From positions 310,001-374,000 of the forward strand of contig JAENZP010000001.1 in the NCBI GenBank assembly GCA_016841205.1: a stretch of 64,000 nt of DNA, written 5' to 3'. A program made the translations under genes and the position numbers. This document shows, piece after piece, positions 45,350 to 52,854 of the stretch. Numbering within the stretch: the first letter of the stretch is position 1; each line of letters begins with the position of its first letter. The DNA comes from Desulfoscipio geothermicus (GTDB lineage Bacteria > Bacillota > Desulfotomaculia > Desulfotomaculales > Desulfallaceae). The notes beneath the pieces are model-generated. The model did no database searches. It was not told the origin of the DNA and saw only the letters and a program-made list of their open reading frames with translations.

Positions 45350-46318
45350 ATGAAGGCGGAGGAAACTTCTTTAACACCTCAAGAAGTAGCATACATTTTG
45401 AAAATCACCAAAAACACGGTTTATGAATTAATTAAGCGGGGAGAACTTCCGGCTTACCGAGTGGGCCGTAAAATCCGGGTTGATCTGCAGGATGTTGAAG
45501 CCTATAAAAAACATGGCAAAAGTTTTGAATTAGCGGATCAGGATACATCTTCCTTCCGTACCTCACCTATAAAACCGCAGAATTACCACCCGAAAGAAAA
45601 CGTAGCTTATCACCAGGGACTGGTAATCTGCGGTCAGGACATACTTCTGGATATTCTGACTCGACACCTTGAGCGGCACCAAAATGGAGTTCATGCCTTC
45701 CGCCTTTACGTGGGAAGCTTCACCGGTCTCCTGGCCCTATACCAGGACAAGGCCCATATGGCTGCCATCCACCTGTGGGACGGAGATACCGGTATATATA
45801 ACATCCCTTTCGTTCGCCGCCTTCTCCCTGGTGTTCCCACGATCATTGTGCACCTGGCCTCCCGCATGCAGGGATTTTATCTGGCTGCTGGTAATCCCAA
45901 GAACATTAAAGGGTGGAAAGATCTGACCCGGCCTGATGTGCGTTTAATCAACCGGGAGAAGGGTTGCGGCACCAGGGTTCTGCTGGACGAACAACTTCGA
46001 TGCCTGGGACTGGATAGACGGTCAATCAAGGGATACGAAAAAGAAGAGTTATCCCATCTGGGCGTGGCCAGCGCTGTGGCCAGGGGAGAGGCCGATGTTG
46101 GCCTGGGCAACGAAAAGGCAGGCCTGCAGGTACGGGGAGTTGATTTCCTCCCCCTGCATAAGGAGCACTACGAACTGGTTATTAAAAAAGAAGACTTGAA
46201 TAATCCTCATACCCGTGCCGTAATTGAAATTCTTCAATCTGAAGAGTTTAAAAAAGAAGTCAGGGGTCTGGGGGATTACGATTTAACCGAAACTGGTAGA
46301 ATCGTAGCCGAAGTGTAA
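45350..46318 (+). CDS. HTH regulator with a molybdate-type periplasmic-binding-like domain
   Basis: A 322-residue protein. The N-terminal MerR/excisionase-type HTH (residues about 8-55, LTPQEVAYILKITKNTVYEL) is joined to a PBP-like domain (about 90-315) with LYVGSFTGLLALYQ, HLWDGDTG, NREKGCGTRVLLDEQL and VARGEADVGLGNEKAG. Such one-component proteins usually sense molybdate or tungstate and control the adjacent transporter. Divergence from modABC-modD supports that. ATG follows AGGAGGG. Confidence 0.85.
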   Translation: MKAEETSLTPQEVAYILKITKNTVYELIKRGELPAYRVGRKIRVDLQDVEAYKKHGKSFELADQDTSSFRTSPIKPQNYHPKENVAYHQGLVICGQDILLDILTRHLERHQNGVHAFRLYVGSFTGLLALYQDKAHMAAIHLWDGDTGIYNIPFVRRLLPGVPTIIVHLASRMQGFYLAAGNPKNIKGWKDLTRPDVRLINREKGCGTRVLLDEQLRCLGLDRRSIKGYEKEELSHLGVASAVARGEADVGLGNEKAGLQVRGVDFLPLHKEHYELVIKKEDLNNPHTRAVIEILQSEEFKKEVRGLGDYDLTETGRIVAEV

Positions 46319-46331
46319 AAGGAGCTTATTT

Positions 46332-46368
46332 AAAATCAGCTGGAAGCTTTACCCGTGCTGATTTTTCC
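46332..46368 (+). terminator. Terminator of the mod regulator
   Basis: AAAATCAGC (46332-46340) pairs with GCTGATTTTT (46357-46366). Confidence 0.8.
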
Positions 46369-46400
46369 TTGGTAAGGCTAACTGGTTTCAAAAGAAAGCG

Positions 46401-46438
46401 ATAGGGGTAGGCATATTCTTTTTTCGGCCTACCCCTAT
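46401..46438. repeat. Perfect 12-bp inverted repeat
   Basis: ATAGGGGTAGGC (46401-46412) and GCCTACCCCTAT (46427-46438) flank a 14-base loop holding a T-run. It is not needed as a terminator, since one lies just before. The remaining bases to the tRNA promoter hold nothing recognisable. Confidence 0.6.
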
Positions 46439-46642
46439 GTGTGCCACAATAGCTAAATTTTCTATAATATAGGTAATCCACATTATTAATCTTGCATTCT
46501 TTTTGCTCAACGCATTGACATAACTATTTTACTGATAGCTTTTAATCCCCTTAGCCAACAAACTGGCTCCAACAAACAAACTATTTGCCGTTTTTACTAT
46601 CCAACAAAAGGGGTACGTGAAATCGTTTTTTCGGTTTCGATA

Positions 46643-46671
46643 TTGCATAAGTACTTAAGTTGTGGTATACT
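46643..46671 (+). promoter_or_regulatory. tRNA-Val promoter
   Basis: TTGCAT (46643-46648) and TATACT (46666-46671), 17-base spacer, 16 bases before the tRNA. Confidence 0.75.
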
Positions 46672-46687
46672 GATTTTCGTCAGTAAT

Positions 46688-46762
46688 GGGGTTATAGCTC
46701 AGCGGGAGAGCGCTTGACTCACATTCAAGAGGTCGCTGGTTCGAAACCAGCTAGCCCCACCA
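46688..46762 (+). tRNA. tRNA-Val (anticodon CAC)
   Basis: A full cloverleaf can be drawn. The acceptor stem is GGGGTTA/TAGCCCC, the D arm GCTC/GAGC and the anticodon stem CTTGA/TCAAG with loop CTCACAT, giving anticodon CAC for GUG valine codons. The T arm GCTGG/CCAGC has loop TTCGAAA, followed by discriminator A and an encoded CCA. Confidence 0.95.
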
Positions 46763-46828
46763 ATTTAGCAAGGGTCAGGATCGAAAATGACACACATTTG
46801 ATACACATTGACTCTTGTAAACAAATTT

Positions 46829-46858
46829 AAACCCGAGGGTGCCACCTCGGGTTTTATT
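46829..46858 (+). terminator. Terminator of tRNA-Val
   Basis: AAACCCGAGG (46829-46838) pairs with CCTCGGGTTT (46845-46854), then TATTT. Confidence 0.85.
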
Positions 46859-46885
46859 TAAAACAATATTCTCTATTATATTATT

Positions 46886-46930
46886 GAGGCTAACAAGCTG
46901 CCGATTTTTGCTTGTAGCCTCTTTCAGTTT
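46886..46930 (+). terminator. Second terminator-like hairpin
   Basis: GAGGCTAACAAGC pairs with GCTTGTAGCCTC (one bulge), followed by TTTCAGTTTT. The 450 bases after it, up to the transposase relic, are AT-rich and show no gene. Confidence 0.55.
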
Positions 46931-47387
46931 TAGGTCTTATTGAAAACTATATATTATGATTCCTTTTTTTAAACTTATATAAGAACATAGTTTTTTCTCA
47001 AGCAAGTAAAATATATACCCTGCACTTAAACAAATTAATAAATTAATGACTATATAAATGACTATATGTATATTTCTAAAAAGGTAATCCAAATAATATC
47101 TATATAATAATAGTAAACCATTTGTACAATAAAAATATGATAAGATGCTTTACTTAACTTAGTTATTAATTTTAAAATACCTGTTGCTTGCTCTGGAAGT
47201 ATTTTAATCCCTAGCATGACAACCATTAGCGACCATAAAAAATGTCGTGTTGGTTAGTTTGTATTCTTAATTTTGATAAACCAAGCTAAACACTGGCTGT
47301 AGCAGGCGTGGATTTCTCTATGTCGTTGTGTTTTCTTTAACCGTATATTAAACACACTCTAAAAGTTAAGAGCCCGAAGGCTCTTTA

Positions 47388-47618
47388 TTATAATCGTTTA
47401 CTATTCTTTTGGTAGATATTTTTATAAAGCACCGGCGTTAGATTCAATTTTTGTTTCATCCAAAAATAAATTCTCAAAATTGATATCTTAAATATGATTA
47501 CGGGTTCGACTGCAGGCTTTCTTCCGGTATAGGAGTATGCCTGGTATAGTTTTTGGTAGTTCAATCTTTCCAATATGTGGTTTAGCAGTCGAACTGAGTC
47601 ATCTTCCTGTATTAACAC
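47388..47618 (-). pseudogene. IS1182-like transposase remnant
   Basis: A 76-codon frame begins with IQEDDSVRLLNHILERLNYQ and GRKPAVEPVIIFKI, matching the N-terminus of IS1182-family transposases (full length several hundred residues). After FKI the match moves to another frame reading NLFLDETKIESNAGAL and then stops, followed by YKNIYQKNSK in the first frame. This is a relic with a large internal deletion and frameshifts. Confidence 0.7.
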
Positions 47619-47667
47619 TTCTAAATTAAATGGGAGTACTAATTGATAACTTCTATTGAGTTGTTAA

Positions 47668-48480
47668 TTAATACGTAAAGGTAAATGCATCCATGACCGT
47701 GCTTACCGGGCGTGACTGCAAGAATTTATTGGGTACCCACGACTCAAAAAAGTATAGAGCACCGTTGGTGGGATCCAAGCCGTTTAGTGCATCTCTGGCG
47801 GCCATTTTACCGGACTCACTGGCCGGATTATTAATCCAACCGTTAAGTACCGGCTCAAACTGGTACTTCCCAGCTTGGTCAACCTGGTAAACCACGCTCG
47901 GTATGGAGTCGGGAAATAGTGAGCTGTCCACCCGGTTTAATATGGTGGCACCAACGGCAACCTGGGTAGTATAAGATTCAGAATCAGACTCGGCAGTAAT
48001 GATTCGAGCCAGCAGATCAAAATTACTCATGCTTATGGGTGCATCGCCCCGGCTTACGGTATAGTTATTGTCTTGGGCACTTGCCCCCCAAGCCCAAGCT
48101 GTATAATTGTGGGATTTGTAAGGTATGTATAATACCTGCCCCGGATATATCGTGTCACTATTTAATTGATTAATACCTCTAATACCCCCAACATCAGCGC
48201 CAAACTTTTTACCGACAAGGTAGAGGTTGTCCCATTTTCGGACTGTATACTGAACCGGTATATCCAACTGTTGGCCAATATTTATAATATCAGTCCATAA
48301 ATTGTTGTTATAGCGCAAGGCGAATTGGTTAACATTATACCATTGACTAATCTTATATATAGTGTCACCTTTATTTACCGTATGTACCTGCGCTATACCA
48401 AATGTTGGGCATAACAGGAAAATCGGTAAAAATAATAAACAGATGAGCCTTCTGTTGGGTATTTTATAATTTTTTAGCAT
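47668..48480 (-). CDS. SleB/CwlJ-type spore cortex-lytic hydrolase with LysM domains
   Basis: A 270-residue exported protein. A signal peptide (residues 1-30) is followed by two LysM modules (HTVNKGDTIYKISQWYNV and YTVRKWDNLYLVGKKFG). The C-terminal hydrolase domain carries LLARIITAESDSESYTTQVAVGATILNR near residue 155 and DPTNGALYFFES near 235, as in SleB/CwlJ enzymes that degrade cortex peptidoglycan during germination. The order LysM-LysM-Hydrolase_2 is common in Firmicutes; vegetative cell-wall use is the alternative. Confidence 0.88.
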   Translation of the reverse strand: MLKNYKIPNRRLICLLFLPIFLLCPTFGIAQVHTVNKGDTIYKISQWYNVNQFALRYNNNLWTDIINIGQQLDIPVQYTVRKWDNLYLVGKKFGADVGGIRGINQLNSDTIYPGQVLYIPYKSHNYTAWAWGASAQDNNYTVSRGDAPISMSNFDLLARIITAESDSESYTTQVAVGATILNRVDSSLFPDSIPSVVYQVDQAGKYQFEPVLNGWINNPASESGKMAARDALNGLDPTNGALYFFESWVPNKFLQSRPVSTVMDAFTFTY

Positions 48481-48574
48481 ATGCCTGTAACTTTACCTCC
48501 TTATCCAAGTTGCTGGTCTTAATTATATTAGACCTACGCTTAAACGGACAAGAGGTAAATCGTGGTATAACGGG

Positions 48575-48910
48575 TTAGCTTAGCTCCTTGCCTCGATTCC
48601 CGTACATTTTTTCATTGATATGGTCCACCAGGAACATGGTTGAGAAAACGTGATAAATCCTGATCACTACGCTTTCTATGGCCCCATCCATAGCATAGAG
48701 ACGTTCTTCTATCACAGGACGGAAACCAAACCGGTTTTCCAATACTTGCATAAAAGACTTGATGATTTCATCGCGGATTTCCTCGCTGCCCACACCGGAC
48801 CAGGGCAGATAGGAATTATCATAATTATTTTTTGTACACCGCTGCACTTCATCCATAAACCATACTTTGAACTGGTTAAATGCAGGCCGCTTTTTACTAA
48901 AGCTTTCCAT
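48575..48910 (-). CDS. Hypothetical protein
   Basis: A 111-residue soluble protein, unrecognised. It is rich in aromatic residues, with a helical N-terminal part and a C-terminal strand-helix segment (SVVIRIYHVFSTMFLVDHINEKMYG). It lies 16 bases after sdpI on the same strand, so it may share that operon. No signal peptide or known motif. Confidence 0.55.
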   Translation of the reverse strand: MESFSKKRPAFNQFKVWFMDEVQRCTKNNYDNSYLPWSGVGSEEIRDEIIKSFMQVLENRFGFRPVIEERLYAMDGAIESVVIRIYHVFSTMFLVDHINEKMYGNRGKELS

Positions 48911-48926
48911 GTTTACACCTCAACAT

Positions 48927-49616
48927 TTAATTATCACTAACTCTTCGATACAGCAGATAAGAATAAATTGCCGGCACTACCACAGATACGGTAAGACCAC
49001 CAAACAATAATACCGCCGCTGCTTGCCCCCCAATGATCGCACCTACCACCCCGGCAAAGCCCGCCACCACCCAAAGGGGGCCTGCCATGCGGTGAGTCTT
49101 TTGCCAAACATCCTCATTGGCCAGGGTCCATGGTAATTTAATACCAACGAAATAGTTATGGCGTATTTTGCCCATAAAATTGCCGATCACTATAATAAGT
49201 AATGATACGCCTAGCGGCACCAAGCGGTCTACTGAAACATTATAACCCATTGCGGCTAAAACTGTAATCACATAGAGACCGGTAAGAAAACAAATAATCA
49301 TCAACTTGAGCACCTGATAGGTTTTGTTGAATTTAACATAATTGTCACGCCGGGGATCCACGAGCGGCAAAAGCAGCATTAACAGATAGATGCCCGCATT
49401 TAACAACGGTATGCCATAAGCACCCCAGAGGCGTGAGGAATAACCGTCCACCTGTCCACGAATATTCCAGTGTGATGGAACCTGATCGGGTAGATACGGG
49501 TAAACCAGTACGCCTGCCAATATAGCTGCTAAAACCAACAGTATAGCAGGCCAATCGGCCCGTAGCTGCCGACTGATCGTTAGGTATAATGTATCTTCAT
49601 TCTTATTTTTCAACAT
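48927..49616 (-). CDS. sdpI: SdpI-family immunity-like membrane protein
   Basis: A 229-residue membrane protein with about six helices. The N-terminal DUF1648 block (YPYLPDQVPSHWNIRGQVDGY) and the later SdpI block (NYFVGIKLPWTLANEDVWQKTHR) define the family. In Bacillus SdpI protects against the SdpC killing factor and helps lift SdpR repression. No sdpABC is near. ATG 49616 follows AGAGGTGATA and overlaps the regulator gene by 14 bases. Confidence 0.9.
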   Translation of the reverse strand: MLKNKNEDTLYLTISRQLRADWPAILLVLAAILAGVLVYPYLPDQVPSHWNIRGQVDGYSSRLWGAYGIPLLNAGIYLLMLLLPLVDPRRDNYVKFNKTYQVLKLMIICFLTGLYVITVLAAMGYNVSVDRLVPLGVSLLIIVIGNFMGKIRHNYFVGIKLPWTLANEDVWQKTHRMAGPLWVVAGFAGVVGAIIGGQAAAVLLFGGLTVSVVVPAIYSYLLYRRVSDN

Positions 49617-49890
49617 TATCACCTCTGTCTTTATTATTAACAATATTTACAAACCAGGCTAACACATCTTGAAACACTGAGGTATTCAGGGAATAGTTGA
49701 TATACTGGCCTTTTCTTTCGTCCAGCACCAAATCTGCCTGTTTTAATACGTTTAAGTGGTGAGACAAGCTGGGCTTGGAAATGTTAAAGTGTTCAGCGAT
49801 CTCACCCGCCGTCAGGTCACCCTGGCGCAGCATTCCGAGTATTTCTCGCCTGGTGGGATCGGATAGCGCTTTAAACAAGGCATCAAGCAT
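49603..49890 (-). CDS. sdpR: ArsR/SdpR-family repressor
   Basis: A 95-residue winged-helix repressor (LFKALSDPTRREILGML, then ISKPSLSHHLNVLKQADLV as recognition helix). It lacks metal-site cysteines, as expected for SdpR-type members. ATG 49890 follows TAGGTGATATT; longer starts would run through the promoter. It is translationally coupled to sdpI and probably represses its own operon through the inverted repeat just upstream. Confidence 0.88.
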   Translation of the reverse strand: MLDALFKALSDPTRREILGMLRQGDLTAGEIAEHFNISKPSLSHHLNVLKQADLVLDERKGQYINYSLNTSVFQDVLAWFVNIVNNKDRGDNVEK

Positions 49891-49910
49891 AATATCACCT
49901 AACCTAAGTA

Positions 49911-49934
49911 TTAGATATTTTGAAAAACATCTAA
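49911..49934 (-). promoter_or_regulatory. Probable SdpR operator
   Basis: TTAGAT (49911-49916) and ATCTAA (49929-49934) form an inverted repeat just downstream of the -10 box, over the expected transcription start. Confidence 0.55.
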
Positions 49935-49938
49935 ATAT

Positions 49939-49967
49939 ATTATAGCCTAATATAAGCTTTTTGGCAA
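49939..49967 (-). promoter_or_regulatory. sdpRI promoter
   Basis: TTGCCA (49962-49967) and TATAAT (49939-49944) on the minus strand with a 17-base spacer. Confidence 0.8.
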
Positions 49968-50040
49968 TCATCGAAAGTTATTCCATTCCCTAAGGTCTGC
50001 TGAGGGGCAAGCAATGGATTAATAATAATTAAAGTACAGA

Positions 50041-50946
50041 TCAGAACTGACAGTCAAAAAAGTTTAAATACATATCATCATCCCTGCTGCGCAGTTTGAT
50101 CAGCTCCCGGCGTTTCTCTGCCACATCACTGTATGTCAACCTCACTATTATTTCACCGAAACCGGACATTCCTTTATAATGGTCAATAATACGCCCTGCC
50201 CTCTCACTGTTAAAATGGAGTAGAGCCATCCGCAGACGGTTGTATATTACCTCCAGCACTGCCACATGATAGGGGTGACTTTTCCTGAATAAATGGTATA
50301 CCACTGCTTTAGGCTGCAAAACACAATTATATCCCATCAACCAGGTGCGCAGGCTTATCTCCAGGTCTTCGCTTCCCCACCTGGTCATACCACTATCGTA
50401 TCCACCAATACTTTCAAAAACTTGCCTTTTTACCACCTGGCAGCCGCCGGGAAGAATCGGAACCGGATAAGGATCGTCAAATTGTCGGGGCAGCCAATCC
50501 ATTTCAAGGCTGATGCCCCGCCAGGTACCGCCGAAACCCATCGGACCTTTGGTCTCGCTGAGACTGGCGAAAACCGGTCCAACCATCCCGGTTTGCAGGT
50601 CATTAAGCGGCTCAATTAAAGCATCTAACCATCCAGGGGGAGTATAAGTATGCCCATCAAGAAATACGAGTATTTTCCCCGTTGCCGCCTGAGCCCCGAA
50701 GTTTCTGCCCCCGGCGACACCTAAACCGGCAGTTCTTAGAAAAACAACCCGTTTTTCCTGTCCAAAACAAGCGGCAACATTGTTGCTACTGCCGTCAGTG
50801 GAACCATCATCCACTACTAATATTTCAAATTCGACACCCATAGTATTTGCAAGTATACAATTGACTGTATCAATGAGGTAATCGCCTTCATTACAGGCCG
50901 ATATAATAATGCTCACTTTTTCTTTTTTCATCCACATCCTGCTCAT
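50041..50946 (-). CDS. GT2 family glycosyltransferase
   Basis: A 301-residue GT-A fold enzyme. It begins VSIIISACNEGDYLIDT, has the DXD-region EILVVDDGSTDGS near residue 43, LVFLDGHTYTPPGWLDALI near 97, GGCQVVKRQVFESIGGYDSGM near 165 and the WGSEDLEISLRTWLMGY acceptor-site block near 190. This last block is typical of polypeptide GalNAc-transferase-like GT2 enzymes. Its start overlaps the stop of the fibre-like gene by one base (TAATG), so it is translated with the injection-system operon. The fibre-like protein's Pro-Thr stalk is an obvious candidate acceptor, by inference. Confidence 0.85.
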   Translation of the reverse strand: MSRMWMKKEKVSIIISACNEGDYLIDTVNCILANTMGVEFEILVVDDGSTDGSSNNVAACFGQEKRVVFLRTAGLGVAGGRNFGAQAATGKILVFLDGHTYTPPGWLDALIEPLNDLQTGMVGPVFASLSETKGPMGFGGTWRGISLEMDWLPRQFDDPYPVPILPGGCQVVKRQVFESIGGYDSGMTRWGSEDLEISLRTWLMGYNCVLQPKAVVYHLFRKSHPYHVAVLEVIYNRLRMALLHFNSERAGRIIDHYKGMSGFGEIIVRLTYSDVAEKRRELIKLRSRDDDMYLNFFDCQF

Positions 50947-52823
50947 TATCCCAGCAATCGCCTGGCCTCATCCACAAAAGCCATACCTTTGACTTCTGAA
51001 ATCCCCAATATTTCCGCAATTTTAGAAGGCTCCGCCTCTGCTAATTCCTTCACGCTGGAAATTCTATTTTCTTTGAGTCGTGTGACATAGTCGTCACCAA
51101 TGCCAGACACATCAGTTAATTGCCAATCTATTACAGGTCTCCCTGTCGGTTCTATAGTTGGTTCTATCGTTGGTCGCAGTGTCGGATCTAATGTTGGATT
51201 CAGAGTTGACTCTATTGTTGGCCAAATTGTCGGTTCTATTGTCGGCCTCAGAGTTGGTTCTATTGTTGGCCAAATTGTCGGTTCTATCGTCGGCCTCAGA
51301 GTTGGTTCTATTGTTGGCCAAATTGTCGGTTCTATCGTCGGCCTCAGAGTTGGTATTATATGTCCCCTGGCGGGTATAGCAAACCAGCACAAAGTTATTG
51401 ATTGGACTCCGATTTCCGGGGCATCGATAATAATGGCAAATTGTCCGACAGATGTTTCTGCCAAAGGTACCCGGGTCGGGCCTATGGTTGGTAGTTCAAC
51501 AACAGGCAAGCTGGTTCCATCATATACCCTAACTATCGGATTCAAAACATGACCGGCAAATTCCGTCGAGGGGCCGTATTCAATATAACCCTTATTAACC
51601 ACCCCTACCTGCACAAAAAACTGACTATTCTCAAAACCAGAATCTATGACGGCAGAACCCTGACCTTTTTCATTAGTCTCAATAGTGACCCGTCCTGTTC
51701 TAGCATAAGGAGTCGAAGCACCTCCTGAAGCATTGATCGTTACACTTTTACCTGTTGCATCGGGAACCAGGCCCACATTTTCCCCAGCCACCAGCTTAAC
51801 CGCTCCACCAGGGTTTTGCAGCACAGTCTCCCCGACCTGTATTCCGTTTAAGGCGCTGTTCCATCTCTGACCGTCGGCATTGGAAACGTGTTTATCCCTG
51901 GCACTGTCATCAGAAGCGGGGTCAATCGGAGCCGGACCGGTCTCAGCATGTGTGGTATTATGCGGGTTTCCTGTTGTTCCTGAATGGGTCTCACCAATTT
52001 GAATTATATTGGTATTGTTATCAGAATTTATTGTAATGCTGTTATTACCTGCTAAATCTACATTACCCCCAGGATTAGATACCCCGTCGATACTGACCAG
52101 AGCGCCAACCTGGGCAGCAGAGGTACTATGAGGGTTGTCTGTATCACTTAGATGGGAGTCAAGATTTTTTTTCAGGCATATAAACAGGTAATGCAGGAGG
52201 GGGTTGTGGTAGACAATATCCCTAAATTGCCTGGTTTCAGCATCAAGCACACTTAAAATATCTCCGTTTCTATTCAGCACAGCGAGCAGTACTTTTCCGT
52301 CTTGCTTGTCAAGATAAGGCCTCACCAATTCATCGCCGGGATCCCAGTTGATCTCATCTCCGCCTGTAGTCTCGGGGACACTCGGTCCAACCGTACTAAC
52401 CATTATTTTATAGCACTCCTTGATCCTGTTGCTGCAGCATGTTTCATGACCAGCTGAAGAATTAGACAAACATGGTACCGGTTCATTTTCACATTCATCA
52501 TACATGATATAAATATAATTATTTCCATCCTGACATTCTCCGATAGCGTTCACCCGGCCGGTGCGGCTAACAATGATCTCTCTGCCGCAGCAATCCAGAG
52601 CGGCACCCTTGGCCAATTCAATGGTGAGTTTACCGTCACTACCCAACTGTGGATTACTAATTTCCAATCCGTACGCAATGCCTATTCCATGAATCAGCTG
52701 GTTGATTAGTCGATCCTTATCCTTATAATAGGTCTGCTCAACCTCAAAATCCCTTACTGTAAGCAGTTTACCGTAAAAATACCGGTTTCTCTCAAATTGA
52801 TGAAGATTACAGTCTGACACCAT
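50946..52823 (-). CDS. Fibre-like injection-system protein with Pro-Thr stalk and C-terminal HhH domain
   Basis: A 625-residue protein. The N-terminal part (to about 235) begins NRYFYGKLLTVRDFEVEQ, a start seen in eCIS-associated proteins, and has several cysteine pairs. The middle has tail-fibre-like segments (NPHNTTHAETG, DNPHSTSAAQVGAL). A beta domain at about 370-490 is followed by a low-complexity stalk of PTIEPTIWPTIEPTLR repeats (about 490-560). The last 55 residues form a helix-hairpin-helix module (SGIGDDYVTRLKENRISSV). ATG 52823 follows AAGGGAGGG. It probably forms the outer fibre or a baseplate plug; the exact position is unknown. Confidence 0.7.
   Translation of the reverse strand: MVSDCNLHQFERNRYFYGKLLTVRDFEVEQTYYKDKDRLINQLIHGIGIAYGLEISNPQLGSDGKLTIELAKGAALDCCGREIIVSRTGRVNAIGECQDGNNYIYIMYDECENEPVPCLSNSSAGHETCCSNRIKECYKIMVSTVGPSVPETTGGDEINWDPGDELVRPYLDKQDGKVLLAVLNRNGDILSVLDAETRQFRDIVYHNPLLHYLFICLKKNLDSHLSDTDNPHSTSAAQVGALVSIDGVSNPGGNVDLAGNNSITINSDNNTNIIQIGETHSGTTGNPHNTTHAETGPAPIDPASDDSARDKHVSNADGQRWNSALNGIQVGETVLQNPGGAVKLVAGENVGLVPDATGKSVTINASGGASTPYARTGRVTIETNEKGQGSAVIDSGFENSQFFVQVGVVNKGYIEYGPSTEFAGHVLNPIVRVYDGTSLPVVELPTIGPTRVPLAETSVGQFAIIIDAPEIGVQSITLCWFAIPARGHIIPTLRPTIEPTIWPTIEPTLRPTIEPTIWPTIEPTLRPTIEPTIWPTIESTLNPTLDPTLRPTIEPTIEPTGRPVIDWQLTDVSGIGDDYVTRLKENRISSVKELAEAEPSKIAEILGISEVKGMAFVDEARRLLG
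51205..51348. repeat. Three tandem 48-bp coding repeats
   Basis: Copies at 51205, 51253 and 51301. The last two are identical and the first differs at three bases. Each encodes 16 residues of the Pro-Thr stalk. Degenerate half-units continue from about 51141 to 51204. Confidence 0.9.
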
Positions 52824-52854
52824 AAACCCTCCCTTATAAAAAGTTTAATCTCTT

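Noticed and set aside
51141-51348. Tandem repeats as a possible CRISPR array
   Set aside because: Units are contiguous, without spacers, and keep the coding frame.
51100-51552. A 150-codon plus-strand frame with GSIVGLRVGSIVGQIV repeats
   Set aside because: It is the antisense of the Pro-Thr stalk repeats; the minus-strand gene is clearly the real one.
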